Source: Aequorivita capsosiphonis DSM 23843
GTDB lineage: Bacteria; Bacteroidota; Bacteroidia; Flavobacteriales; Flavobacteriaceae
Direction of reading: 5' to 3'
DNA length: 64,000 nt
Assembly (NCBI RefSeq): GCF_000429125.1
Contig: NZ_AUBG01000014.1
Location: 124,001-188,000, forward strand
Made by a program: the position numbers and the translations under genes. Under the pieces are notes generated by a model, which did no database searches, was not told where the DNA came from, and saw nothing but the letters and a program-made list of their open reading frames with translations. Every line of letters starts with the position of its first letter. Positions within the stretch are counted from its first letter, which is position 1. This document shows positions 25,118 through 34,204 of the stretch, piece by piece.

Positions 25118-27610
25118 TTAATTTACAAGAAGTTTTTTGGTCACTGTGCCTTCTTCACTATTGATACGCACAAAATATGCACCAGATGAAAGCGATGAAA
25201 CATTAACGCTATGCTTAGTGTTTATTAGAGCTTGGGCTTCAAATACAAGAAGTTTTCCGCTAATATCGAAAATTCTTATTTCAGCGTTTATGGCTTTTGG
25301 CAAGGCGATAGTGATTTCTGATGTTGCTGGATTTGGATAAATACTAACGTTTCCAGAAAGTACATCATTAATTCCAGCGGTACCTTCTACCAACGGTGAT
25401 GCCCAAAGACCTCTTCCATACGTGCCCGCATAAAGCGTATTCGTTGATTTGTTGATATCAAATTCATTCACCATTACATTTGGCAATAAGTTATTAAATG
25501 GCTGCCAATCTGTAAAAGTATTGTCGATATAGAAAATTCCATAATCCATTCCCAAATAAAGTCCATCTTTACCATTGTCATCCCAAATTACAGCCAAAGA
25601 GCTAAAATTAGGAAGGTTCTTTTTATAGCTTATCCAAGTAGCACCGCCATCTTCAGAAACGGCAACGCGGCTCGCACCATTAACTGCTACGGCTACTTTA
25701 TTTGGATTTGTAGGATGAATTGCGATAGAGTTAATAGAGCCACCAGGGGAAGGCAGTTGCTCCCAATCTGTTGCGCCGCCATCATCAGTTTTATACATAA
25801 ATGCTCCTCGCGAAGCATACATTACTTCATTATTTGATGGAGCAATTTTTAAGTTATCTAAGTTTCCAACAAAGTTCTGTGAAATTGGAACCCAGCTTCC
25901 ACCGCGATTGCCAGATTTATACACATAATTATAACCAACATAGATGGTACTTTCAAGAACGGGATCTTGTTCAAAAGGGGTAACCCAGTTTCCAGAGCCG
26001 CTTCCTGGCAAATTCAAATTAATATATGTAGTTCCACCGTTCATAGATCGGTACAGCGATCCGTATTGACTTGTTCCGTAAAGTATATCAGGGTTTGACT
26101 TGTCTATAAATGATTCCATTCCATCTGCACCCAACCAATCTTTCCAGCCAGTTGCTTCTGTATAAAATGATGTTCCATTGTCCTGAGCTCCTCCAGAAAT
26201 AATTACGTCGGGAGTTTGTGAAACGCCAATTTTATAAAATTGACGAATTCCCAACCCATTGGTAAGATCTTCGTAATAATCAGCCGTTAGGTTCCCTGTA
26301 TCGGCAGCCTTAAAAATACCACCATCCGTTATAGCGAAAAGCGATGTTCCTTGGAACATAAGGTCGTCAACATCGGCGTGACAATACCCAATATTTTGAG
26401 AAGCGGCGCTTCCAGGAATCCAATCTGCAGTACAAGTAAAACTTGTACCGCCGTTCATAGATCTCCAAGTAAGAATACCCGCAATATGCACTTCATTAAT
26501 GTCCGTAGGGTTTACCGCAATTGCCATATCCCGCGGAGCTTGACCATTGTTATCATTAGCAGTAGTGCTGTAGCCAAAATAATTTTTCCCAACATGGTTC
26601 AATTTGGTAAAGCTATCTCCAGAATCATCCGAAGAATAAAAACCACCAAACCTACCGTTGGAAGCTTCAAGAACATATACCACACTGGCATCAGCTTCAG
26701 AAACCCCGATCATTTTCGAACCGGATCCAAAACCTCCAATTGTTGTAAAGGTTGCACCGCCATCTATAGATTTATGAAAGCCACTTCCTGAGGCATACAC
26801 CACTGAGAGATCACCAGGCATAAACTCAACATCATAGCCTCTGCTATCGGAATTAATTTTTGCCCAAGTTACACCAGCGTCCATAGATTTATAAATACCC
26901 GCATTTTCGGATGTAGCGAAGATCATATCTGGATTTGCAGGATTTACAACAATTTTATTTACAACGCTATTTCCGGCTGTTCCCAATAGATTCCAAGTTG
27001 CACCAGCATCAGTCGATTTAAATATTTTACCACTTCTAGAGCCAAAAAAGTACGTATCGGCATTTGTAGGATCAATAGTTACGGAATATACCGAAAGATT
27101 AGAGAAATAATCATTCAATGGAGTCCAAGTTTGAGCACCATCGGTAGTTTTCCATACCCCACCTGTGTTAGCTCCAACAATCATATGGTCTGTGTTACTT
27201 TGCTCAATAGAGAGTCCCGTAATCCTACCAACTCCTGGATTCCATCCTGAAGTGGCACTCCACGATGTCGGGCCTAGTTCTTCCCAATTGTCGTTAAGAG
27301 TAACTCTGTTTTGTGCGGTAGTGTTTAAATGTGCGTTCCAACGCTCAAGTTCATTTAAACGCTCTTCGGTTGTGGGAAGATATCCATCAGGCTCTACCAT
27401 TCTGAGAGCGTTGTACTCCCATCTCTTAAATTGTTTATAACCGGTTCCGCGACCTTTGTCCTTACCGTCAAAGTAAGCTTCGGCATTATCAATAACCTCT
27501 TGGACCTTATAAGTTCCAACATCGATCATTTGAAGATATTCTCGTGTCTGCGATTGTCCTGAAAAGGAACCAAAAACAAAGGCAACAAGTAGTAGTAATT
27601 TAAAACGCAT
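25118..27610 (-). CDS. T9SS-secreted VPS10/sortilin-like beta-propeller protein
   Basis: 830 residues. The signal peptide (LLVAFVFGSFSGQSQ) is followed by a long propeller region (about 100-730). This region contains repeated Asp-box blades (KTTDGAQTWTPLN, KSTDAGATWNLLG, KSMDAGVTWAKIN, KSGNRGGSWVPIS, VSEDGGATWISYK). The C-terminal type A sorting domain (about 755-830) reads SIYPNPATSEITI, then IFDISGKLL, then GAYFVRINSEEG. It is a secreted or cell-surface protein of unknown ligand; similar proteins bind glycans or act as sialidase-like lectins. The probable -7 box TACATTTG (27663-27656) lies 46 bp upstream. It shares only the general fold and sorting domain with the pair at 1-2560. Confidence 0.88.
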   Translation of the reverse strand: MRFKLLLLVAFVFGSFSGQSQTREYLQMIDVGTYKVQEVIDNAEAYFDGKDKGRGTGYKQFKRWEYNALRMVEPDGYLPTTEERLNELERWNAHLNTTAQNRVTLNDNWEELGPTSWSATSGWNPGVGRITGLSIEQSNTDHMIVGANTGGVWKTTDGAQTWTPLNDYFSNLSVYSVTIDPTNADTYFFGSRSGKIFKSTDAGATWNLLGTAGNSVVNKIVVNPANPDMIFATSENAGIYKSMDAGVTWAKINSDSRGYDVEFMPGDLSVVYASGSGFHKSIDGGATFTTIGGFGSGSKMIGVSEADASVVYVLEASNGRFGGFYSSDDSGDSFTKLNHVGKNYFGYSTTANDNNGQAPRDMAIAVNPTDINEVHIAGILTWRSMNGGTSFTCTADWIPGSAASQNIGYCHADVDDLMFQGTSLFAITDGGIFKAADTGNLTADYYEDLTNGLGIRQFYKIGVSQTPDVIISGGAQDNGTSFYTEATGWKDWLGADGMESFIDKSNPDILYGTSQYGSLYRSMNGGTTYINLNLPGSGSGNWVTPFEQDPVLESTIYVGYNYVYKSGNRGGSWVPISQNFVGNLDNLKIAPSNNEVMYASRGAFMYKTDDGGATDWEQLPSPGGSINSIAIHPTNPNKVAVAVNGASRVAVSEDGGATWISYKKNLPNFSSLAVIWDDNGKDGLYLGMDYGIFYIDNTFTDWQPFNNLLPNVMVNEFDINKSTNTLYAGTYGRGLWASPLVEGTAGINDVLSGNVSIYPNPATSEITIALPKAINAEIRIFDISGKLLVFEAQALINTKHSVNVSSLSSGAYFVRINSEEGTVTKKLLVN

Positions 27611-27655
27611 CTTTTTAATTTTTAGGGAGTTATACGATTATTAGGTTGAAAGCAC

Positions 27656-27687
27656 CAAATGTATTAAAAATAAACAGGGTGGAGAAA
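27656..27687 (-). promoter_or_regulatory. Promoter of the T9SS propeller gene
   Basis: Minus strand TTTC (27687-27684), 20 bases, then TACATTTG (27663-27656), giving a leader of about 40 nt. Confidence 0.5.
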
Positions 27688-27741
27688 CCAAACTTTGTAT
27701 TTTTACCCAGTCGAATTCTTAATTGTTGAAGTTCAAAATAT

Positions 27742-29187
27742 ATGGAGTCACTGCACATTCTATTGTTAATTGCTGGTTATTTTTTAGCATTAATACTAAT
27801 TTCCTTTTTAACCAATAGAGGTGGAAGCAATGCCGATTTCTTTAAGGCCGGCAAACAATCTCCTTGGTATTTAGTGGCTTTTGGGATGATTGGCGCTTCG
27901 TTAAGTGGAGTCACATTTATTTCAGTTCCTGGATGGGTAGAAGCTTCAAGTTTTAGTTATTTTCAGGTTGTTCTTGGCTATACAGTGGGATACGCCGTGA
28001 TTGGCACCGTCCTTCTTCCGCTTTATTACCGTCTAAACTTAACTTCAATATATACCTATTTAGATGAAAGGTTTGGAAAAGCTTCCTATAAAACCGGAGC
28101 TTCATTTTTTCTGATTTCCAGAGTTATAGGTGCCAGTTTCAGATTATATCTGGTGGCGATTGTTCTTCAAAGCCTGATTTTTGACGATATGAACATCCCT
28201 TTTTGGGTAACGGTAACCATCACTATCTTACTGATTTGGCTATATACTTTTAAAAGCGGAATAAAAACCATTGTGTGGACAGATACCCTCCAAACACTCT
28301 TTATGCTAGTTGCAGTGGGAGTAGCGGTATATTATGTTTCTACTGATTTAGGATTGTCGGGAAGCAATCTTTTTAATTTTATTGCAGATAGCGATATGAG
28401 CCAAATTTTCTTCTTTGACGATTGGAAATCGGGAGATCATTTTGTTAAACAGTTTATAAGTGGAGCTTTTATAGCGATTGTTATGACAGGGTTGGATCAA
28501 GATATGATGCAAAAAAACCTTACCTGTCGCAATCTGAAGGACGCACAAAAAAACATGTTTTGGTTTACCATTGTTTTGACAATCGTAAATTTTGTCTTTT
28601 TGGTGCTGGGACTGTTATTGACCGTTTATGCCCAACAAAATGGTATAGACGCACATAAAGATCAGCTTTTCCCAACCTTGGCTGCCAACAATGAATTTGG
28701 AATTGGAGTAGCGATCTTATTCTTTTTAGGTTTAATAGCTGCCGCATATAGCAGCGCCGATAGCGCATTAACCGCATTAACCACTTCGTTTAGTATCGAC
28801 ATTTTGGAGATCGAGAAAAAATATGACGAAAAAAAGCAGGTTCGCATACGCAAGCGAATTCATATATTGCTTTCCCTACTGTTGATTTTAGTAATTATAA
28901 TATTTAAATATGTGATTGCTGATGAATCAGTAATCTCAAAGCTATTCGTCTTTGCAGGTTATACATACGGTCCACTTTTAGGACTATACGCTTACGGACT
29001 TTTTACAAAATGGAACGTAAAAGATAAATTTGTTCCGGCCATTGCCATCGCAACCCCTTTTTTAGGATATGGAATAAGCTACCTATGTGAAGCATATTTT
29101 AATTTTGAATTCGGATTTTTTATTTTAATACTAAACGGAGCACTTACCTTTTTAGGTCTAATATTGATTCGTGCCCAAAAGAACTAA
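27742..29187 (+). CDS. Sodium:solute symporter (SSS family)
   Basis: 481 residues with about 13 hydrophobic segments. The family signs are a Gly/Ser-rich first helix pair (GMIGASLSGVTFISVPGW) and a conserved AAAYSSADSALTALTTSF segment for sodium binding. Located in the inner membrane; the substrate is unknown. The last 30 bp overlap the 3' end of the convergent CoA-binding-protein gene. Confidence 0.9.
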   Translation: MESLHILLLIAGYFLALILISFLTNRGGSNADFFKAGKQSPWYLVAFGMIGASLSGVTFISVPGWVEASSFSYFQVVLGYTVGYAVIGTVLLPLYYRLNLTSIYTYLDERFGKASYKTGASFFLISRVIGASFRLYLVAIVLQSLIFDDMNIPFWVTVTITILLIWLYTFKSGIKTIVWTDTLQTLFMLVAVGVAVYYVSTDLGLSGSNLFNFIADSDMSQIFFFDDWKSGDHFVKQFISGAFIAIVMTGLDQDMMQKNLTCRNLKDAQKNMFWFTIVLTIVNFVFLVLGLLLTVYAQQNGIDAHKDQLFPTLAANNEFGIGVAILFFLGLIAAAYSSADSALTALTTSFSIDILEIEKKYDEKKQVRIRKRIHILLSLLLILVIIIFKYVIADESVISKLFVFAGYTYGPLLGLYAYGLFTKWNVKDKFVPAIAIATPFLGYGISYLCEAYFNFEFGFFILILNGALTFLGLILIRAQKN

Positions 29188-29517
29188 GGTGCAGGCAACT
29201 TCAGAGTCGATATTGTTTTCTTTAAGGATTTTATAGAAATCTGGATTTTCAGTACCCGGATTAAAGATGACACGTTTGGGTTTTAGCGAAACTATATAGT
29301 CGTAATATTCAACCTGTCGCTTCGGATTTAAATAAAGCGTTACTGTATTTATATTGTCGAAATCCTCCTTTTCTGTGGAAATAGAAACTCCAGCAACTTC
29401 TCCTTTTTTTAAGCCTACAGCTTCAACAGGATGATCGTGATTTACCAAACGATTGATTGCAAGATTGGAATATCTACTGGGATTAAGGCTGGCGCCAAGT
29501 ACTAAAGTCTTCTTCAT
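29158..29517 (-). CDS. CoA-binding (Rossmann) domain protein
   Basis: 119 residues. The start TLVLGASLNPSRYSN and the downstream VYLNPKRQVEYYDYI-like region match the small stand-alone CoA_binding_2 (YccU/YbhY-like) proteins, of about this size. Cytoplasmic; function not established. It overlaps the symporter gene tail to tail by 30 bp. Confidence 0.85.
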   Translation of the reverse strand: MKKTLVLGASLNPSRYSNLAINRLVNHDHPVEAVGLKKGEVAGVSISTEKEDFDNINTVTLYLNPKRQVEYYDYIVSLKPKRVIFNPGTENPDFYKILKENNIDSEVACTLVLLGTNQY

Positions 29518-29723
29518 TTTTAATAGTTTTTAGGAAAAATACAATACTACTTCCGAAGAATTCACAAATCTTAGTTAAAAAGATAAGTGCGATGAAACAT
29601 TATACCTTTTTCTCCGTCTATATAATAACATTGGCAAGTAAAGCAGTATTTGGTTTAAAAATATTATTCTTTATCGTGATGGTTTTACGTTGATGGTTAG
29701 TGTTAATAATTGCGGTAAAGATT

Positions 29724-29757
29724 CAAACCCGAGGCATTCGCTTCGGGTTTGTTTTTT
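29724..29757 (+). terminator. Orphan plus-strand terminator
   Basis: AAACCCGA (29725-29732) pairs with TCGGGTTT (29743-29750), with inner G-C pairs and a 4-base loop, then six T. No plus-strand gene lies between it and the symporter, which is blocked by a minus-strand gene. Confidence 0.7.
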
Positions 29758-29930
29758 ATACAGCAGCCACAATGTTATTCTTCTGTTAAACGATGAGTTA
29801 TAGTGAAACTATCTCCCCCGTACCTCGTCTAATATAAAAATACCTAAAACTTTATTATATAATTTACCTGCCGTCTGGCAGGCCCGTTTGAATTAGCCTT
29901 TTAACGAATTATACCTTATTTTAGGTAACA

Positions 29931-29964
29931 TAAAAGTCTTTCAGTTTTGCTGAAAGACTTTTTT
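29931..29964 (+). terminator. Second orphan plus-strand terminator
   Basis: Perfect 13-bp stem AAAAGTCTTTCAG (29932-29944) with its complement (29950-29962), a 5-base loop and a T run. Confidence 0.75.
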
Positions 29965-30002
29965 CAATATAAATATTATTCTTATGATGCTTTTCGAAGT
30001 TC

Positions 30003-30096
30003 AGATTTCTTTAATTTTTTACCCTTAACCCTAAAGGAAAATTAAAGAAATCTTCATTTCATCCTTTAGGAGTAAGGTAATTAAATGAAGATTTCT
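30003..30096. repeat. Two overlapping, mutually exclusive hairpins
   Basis: Hairpin 1: a perfect 16-bp inverted repeat (30003-30018 with 30038-30053), with a further CCTT/AAGG inside the loop. Hairpin 2: a perfect 14-bp inverted repeat (30046-30059 with 30083-30096). They share bases 30046-30053, so only one can form at a time. Confidence 0.7.
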
Positions 30097-30278
30097 CCCC
30101 AAGTAGTTGTTAGGTATAAAAGCATTAAACAAAGTATTTTTAAAACTCCTTCTCAAAGGTAGCTGAGTGACTTAAGATTGTCAACAGGCATATCTTAAAG
30201 TGACCGAAGCTCAAATGGTAGCTGAGCCTGCCTCCCGTAGGAAGGTGATCCCGATAACATCGGGATTGTATCGAAGCT

Positions 30279-31286
30279 CTACCACCTAATAATTACACTT
30301 CCCCAAGTAAATCCACTTCCAAAAGCGGCCAAAACCACCAAATCGCCTTCTTTTATTTTTCCTGCTTCCCAAGCTTCAGTTAATGCAATCGGGATAGAAG
30401 CTGCCGTTGTATTTCCGTATTTCTGGATATTATTAAAAACCTGGTCATCGGTCAATTTTAATTTGTGTTGAATAAATTGTGAAATACGAAGATTCGCCTG
30501 ATGTGGAATAAACATATCAATATCTTTTACTTCAAGGTTATTGGCTTGTAATCCTTCTTCAATAACTTCGGAGAAACGAACGATGGCGTGTTTAAAAACA
30601 AACTGTCCATTCATCACTGGATAATAAGGTATATCTTCTTGCGGATTTTCTGCTATAATTTGTGGCACCCAATGGCCAGTGCTTGGGCCTTTTAATGCAA
30701 GTTCGTCTTTATGCTTTCCTTCACTGTGGAGATGGGTTGAAAGAATTCCACCCTTTCCTGCTTCGTTTCTTGACAAAACCGCCGCCCCAGCACCATCGCC
30801 AAAAATTACAGAAACACTGCGTCCACGGGTTGAAAAATCCAAGCCGCCACTATGGTTTTCGCTACCAATTACCAAAACGTTTTTATACATTCCCGTTTTT
30901 ATAAATTGGTCGGCAACTGAAATAGCATATACAAATCCACTACATTGGTTGCGAACATCCAATGCTGGAATGGTGCGCATACCCATCATTTCCTGTACTT
31001 CTACGCCGCCTCCGGGAAAATACATGTCTGGACTCAGCGTGGCAAACACAATCATATCGATATCATTTGGCACCAGATTGGCGCGTTCCAAAGCAAGGGT
31101 TGCGGCTTTTACACCCATCACCGAAGTAGAATTGCCATCACCCTTCTTTATATGCCTGCGCTCTTGAATCCCTGTGCGTTCTTGAATCCAAGCATCGTTG
31201 GTATCCATTAATTTGGAAAGATCATCATTGGTAACCACGTTTTCGGGCACATAATATCCCAGCCCAGTAATTTTTGAAGTGTACAT
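30279..31286 (-). CDS. fabH: 3-oxoacyl-ACP synthase III (FabH)
   Basis: 335 residues. The thiolase-fold condensing enzyme starts fatty-acid chains from acyl-CoA and malonyl-ACP. The catalytic Cys115 lies in VRNQCSGF, His in HQANLRI and Asn in KYGNTTAAS. GDGAGAAVL and the C-terminal GSGFTWGSVIIRW are typical. No other fab genes are next to it. In Bacteroidota some FabH-like paralogs serve secondary pathways; with complete motifs and normal length this is most likely a primary FabH. Confidence 0.9.
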   Translation of the reverse strand: MYTSKITGLGYYVPENVVTNDDLSKLMDTNDAWIQERTGIQERRHIKKGDGNSTSVMGVKAATLALERANLVPNDIDMIVFATLSPDMYFPGGGVEVQEMMGMRTIPALDVRNQCSGFVYAISVADQFIKTGMYKNVLVIGSENHSGGLDFSTRGRSVSVIFGDGAGAAVLSRNEAGKGGILSTHLHSEGKHKDELALKGPSTGHWVPQIIAENPQEDIPYYPVMNGQFVFKHAIVRFSEVIEEGLQANNLEVKDIDMFIPHQANLRISQFIQHKLKLTDDQVFNNIQKYGNTTAASIPIALTEAWEAGKIKEGDLVVLAAFGSGFTWGSVIIRW

Positions 31287-31382
31287 GTATTTGAATTTTT
31301 ATAGAGAGTGGAAAGATAAGTATATACTGTATTAAAGGAAACAAATTGAAGTTTATATAGTATGCGTGCATAGGAATTGAAG

Positions 31383-31408
31383 ATGAAATCGAAATCGAAA
31401 TTGAAAAC
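31383..31408. repeat. Short hexanucleotide repeat (GAAATC)
   Basis: Four tandem units (GAAATC, GAAATC, GAAATT, GAAAAC), the same family as 11884-11946. Confidence 0.6.
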
Positions 31409-31419
31409 ATTTAGCCTAA

Positions 31420-31427
31420 TAATTTTG
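31420..31427 (+). promoter_or_regulatory. -7 box of the second S9 peptidase
   Basis: TAATTTTG lies 28 bp before the ATG at 31456; the -33 element is not clear. Confidence 0.4.
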
Positions 31428-31455
31428 AATATCTTTAGCCTTTAAAATTATTACT

Positions 31456-33876
31456 ATGAAAAAAATTCTAGCAGTTGCTACGTTTCTTCTCTTTTCCTCC
31501 AATTTTATTGCACAGGAAAAACTGGACTACCAAAAACCTCCAAAAGAAATCCTTGACCTCGTGGATGCTCCTTTAGCTCCTTCGGTTTGGATTGACAGCA
31601 AAGGGGAAAACGTCGTCCTTTTTTATCGCGATGCCTATAAATCTATTGCTGAGCTTTCCGAACCCGAACTTCGTTTGGGCGGACTTCGGATCAATCCTAA
31701 AACAAATATTGGCAGTAGAACCAGATATTATAACAATATAAAAGTGAAGAAAGCCACAGCAAAAGATGCTAGTCAAGTTTCTGGACTTCCAGAGCATGCC
31801 ATGCTTTCAAATTTCACAACTTCTCCAAATCAGAAGATGATCGCTTTTTTAAATACCTCTGAAGATGGCGTTCAATTATGGATAACAGATATTGAAAAAG
31901 CAAGTGCTAGCAAACTAAGCACACTCAAGCTGAACGCGAACATGGGAAACCCCATCAATTGGTTTAAAGAAAGTAACGCGCTTTTAGTAAATGTAATTCC
32001 GGAGAATAGAAAGAAATTGATAAATACTTCCGAAGCAGTTCCCGAAGGACCAACCATCACCGTAAGCGATGGAGAAAAAGCGCAAAATAGAACGTACCAG
32101 GATCTATTAAGCAACCCTAACGATGAATACAATTTTGAGCAATTGGCACATTCCGAAGTTAAAAAGATTGCTTTGGATGGAAGTGTTTCTAATTTTCTAC
32201 CGTCCGCCATGTATGACGATCTCGAGTTTTCGCCAGACGGAAAATACGTGATGGTAAATTCATTAAAAAGACCTTTCTCCTATATTGTCCCTTATTATAG
32301 GTTTCCTTTTGAAACGAATATTTATGATATCAATGGAAAGTTAATTCAAAAAGTAAACGACATAGCGCTGAATGAAGTGGAACCAAAAGGTTTTATGGCA
32401 ACCCGAATAGGCAAAAGAAATATGAATTGGCGTAATGATAAACCCGCAACGCTATACTGGGCAGAAGCGCAAGATAAAGGTGATCCTGAAGTAAAAGTTG
32501 ATTATCGGGATGCTGTTTACCAAATAGCCGCTCCTTTTACCGGAAAGGAAAGACTGCTGTTAAAAACCATAAATCGTTATGTAGGCATTACTTGGGGTAA
32601 TGACAATATAGCAATCGCTCGGGATTCCTGGTGGAATGATCGAAATACAAAAAGTTATATTTTCAATCCTTCCAATGCTTCGGAAACGCCCAAGATTATT
32701 TTTGATAGAAGTTATCAGGATAAATATAGCGATCCGGGAAATTTCGTAACAAGCAGAAACAACTTTGATGAAAAGGTTCTAGAAATGGAAAACGGGAAAG
32801 TTTTCTTAATGGGCGATGGTTTTTCCGATAAAGGGCAATTTCCATTTATTGATGAATTCAATCTAAAAACGCAGAAGACGAAACGCGTTTACGAATCTGC
32901 TTATACCGAAAAACTAGAAGACCTTAGAGCAGCTATAGATATGAAGCAAGGAAAGATTTTGGTGCGAATAGAATCTCAAAATGAATATCCTAATTATTAC
33001 TTCAGAAATATTAAAAAGAAGAATAATTTAACGCCGGTAACTTCTTTTGAAAATCCTTTTAAAAGTATTCAGGACGTTCAAAAGGAAGTTATCACATATA
33101 AGCGTGATGATGACTTAGAGCTTGAAGGAACTTTGTATTTACCCATTGGTTATGATGTAAACAAGAAGGAAAAAATGCCGATGATTCTTTGGGCATATCC
33201 GCGCGAATTCAAGGATAAAAGCAGTGCTTCACAAAACACCACAAATCCAAATGAATTTATTTATCCGTATTATGGCTCCCCGATTTATTGGGTAACGCAA
33301 GGTTATGTGGTTTTGGATGATGCTGCTTTCCCCATTGTTGGGGAAGGTGATGAACAACCCAATGATACTTTTATAACTCAATTAGTTGGCAATGCCAAAG
33401 CTGCTATTGATGCGGTTGATAAAATGGGGTATATTGATAGAAATCGCGTTGGCGTTGGGGGACATTCTTATGGCGCCTTTATGGTTGCAAACTTACTGAG
33501 CCATTCCAATCTTTTTGCAGCTGGTATTGCTAGAAGTGGCGCTTATAACAGAACGCTTACTCCTTTCGGATTTCAAAGTGAAGAAAGAAGCTATTGGGAT
33601 TCTCCTATAACTTACAATACTATGTCACCATTTATGAATGCCGATAAAATGAAATCGCCCTTATTGCTAATTCACGGGGAGGCAGATAATAATTCAGGAA
33701 CTTACCCCATGCAAAGTGAGCGTTATTTTAATGCGCTAAAAGGATTAGGTGCAACCGCGCGTTTGGTTATGTTACCAAAAGAAAGTCACGGTTATAGTGC
33801 CAAGGAAAGCGTACTTCACGTTTTATGGGAACAAGATCAATGGCTAGATAAATATGTAAAAAACAGAGAAAAATAA
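31456..33876 (+). CDS. S9-family peptidase (glutamyl/prolyl-type), secreted
   Basis: 806 residues. Signal peptide (LLFSSNFIAQE), then a beta-propeller (about 60-520) and a C-terminal hydrolase. Catalytic Ser671 is in GGHSYGAFM, Asp in IHGEADNNSG and His778 in PKESHGYS. The size and the GGHSYGAF and EADNNSGTYP motifs resemble the prolyl/glutamyl endopeptidase group of S9. Probably periplasmic or outer-membrane-associated peptide degradation. A long inverted repeat (33921-34007) follows the gene. Confidence 0.9.
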   Translation: MKKILAVATFLLFSSNFIAQEKLDYQKPPKEILDLVDAPLAPSVWIDSKGENVVLFYRDAYKSIAELSEPELRLGGLRINPKTNIGSRTRYYNNIKVKKATAKDASQVSGLPEHAMLSNFTTSPNQKMIAFLNTSEDGVQLWITDIEKASASKLSTLKLNANMGNPINWFKESNALLVNVIPENRKKLINTSEAVPEGPTITVSDGEKAQNRTYQDLLSNPNDEYNFEQLAHSEVKKIALDGSVSNFLPSAMYDDLEFSPDGKYVMVNSLKRPFSYIVPYYRFPFETNIYDINGKLIQKVNDIALNEVEPKGFMATRIGKRNMNWRNDKPATLYWAEAQDKGDPEVKVDYRDAVYQIAAPFTGKERLLLKTINRYVGITWGNDNIAIARDSWWNDRNTKSYIFNPSNASETPKIIFDRSYQDKYSDPGNFVTSRNNFDEKVLEMENGKVFLMGDGFSDKGQFPFIDEFNLKTQKTKRVYESAYTEKLEDLRAAIDMKQGKILVRIESQNEYPNYYFRNIKKKNNLTPVTSFENPFKSIQDVQKEVITYKRDDDLELEGTLYLPIGYDVNKKEKMPMILWAYPREFKDKSSASQNTTNPNEFIYPYYGSPIYWVTQGYVVLDDAAFPIVGEGDEQPNDTFITQLVGNAKAAIDAVDKMGYIDRNRVGVGGHSYGAFMVANLLSHSNLFAAGIARSGAYNRTLTPFGFQSEERSYWDSPITYNTMSPFMNADKMKSPLLLIHGEADNNSGTYPMQSERYFNALKGLGATARLVMLPKESHGYSAKESVLHVLWEQDQWLDKYVKNREK

Positions 33877-33920
33877 TCCCTTAATCTAGCATACTCTTAA
33901 AAGTTATAATATTGCTTGAT

Positions 33921-34007
33921 TAACCACAATGAACACAATGGTTTGCACAATGTACACAAAGAAAAATCTTTGTGATCTTTGTGTTTACTCAGTGTTCATT
34001 GTGGTTA
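33921..34007 (+). terminator. 87-bp inverted repeat, likely terminator of the S9 peptidase
   Basis: Perfect 16-bp arms (33921-33936 with 33992-34007) enclose a second inner pair (ACACAAAGA and TCTTTGTGT). A T run follows on the plus strand. The whole is built from CACAATG/ACACAAAG-like units. Confidence 0.55.
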
Positions 34008-34040
34008 TTTTTTTCATCCAGGCAGATTATGATAAAACAA

Positions 34041-34067
34041 AAAGGGCGCAAATTAATGCGCCCTTCT
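34041..34067 (-). terminator. Terminator downstream of the TetR-ABC1 operon
   Basis: AAGGGCGCA (34042-34050) pairs perfectly with TGCGCCCTT (34057-34065), and a T run follows on the minus strand. Confidence 0.8.
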
Positions 34068-34080
34068 TAAACAACCTAAC

Positions 34081-34140
34081 CAATTAAATAATAGAATATT
34101 TCACTTTTTCATAGCAATTTAATATTCAATTATTTAATTG
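34081..34140. repeat. 20-bp inverted repeat (19 of 20 paired) with 20-base loop
   Basis: The arm at 34081-34100 is complementary to 34121-34140 except at one position. It lies between the dyad at 34154-34189 and the terminator at 34041, so a short minus-strand RNA from this interval would be highly structured. Confidence 0.7.
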
Positions 34141-34204
34141 TAAAGATACCATTCTTTGTTTAGTGAAATTGTTAATGCATTAAACAAAGTTTTGTTAAAG
34201 TTTA
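34141..34204 (-). promoter_or_regulatory. Downstream copy of the TetR-type dyad with a possible -7 box
   Basis: CTTTGTTTA (34154-34162) and TAAACAAAG (34181-34189) form a dyad with an 18-bp centre, followed by TGTTAAAGTTTA (34193-34204, overlapping the ABC1 stop). On the minus strand TATCTTTA (34148-34141) resembles a -7 box. The same arrangement occurs upstream of the TetR gene (36250-36311). Confidence 0.45.

Larger units (their letters stand above)
29518..30278. other. Gene-free 760-bp stretch with orphan terminators and hairpins
   Basis: No credible gene. It contains two plus-strand terminators (29724-29757, 29931-29964), a CCTGCC/GGCAGG hairpin (29867-29882), overlapping long hairpins (30003-30096), two copies of GGTAGCTGAG (30159, 30218) and the hairpin ATCCCGAT-AAC-ATCGGGAT (30248-30266) just past fabH. 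Because no annotated plus-strand gene feeds the two terminators, small RNAs are possible. Confidence 0.55.
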
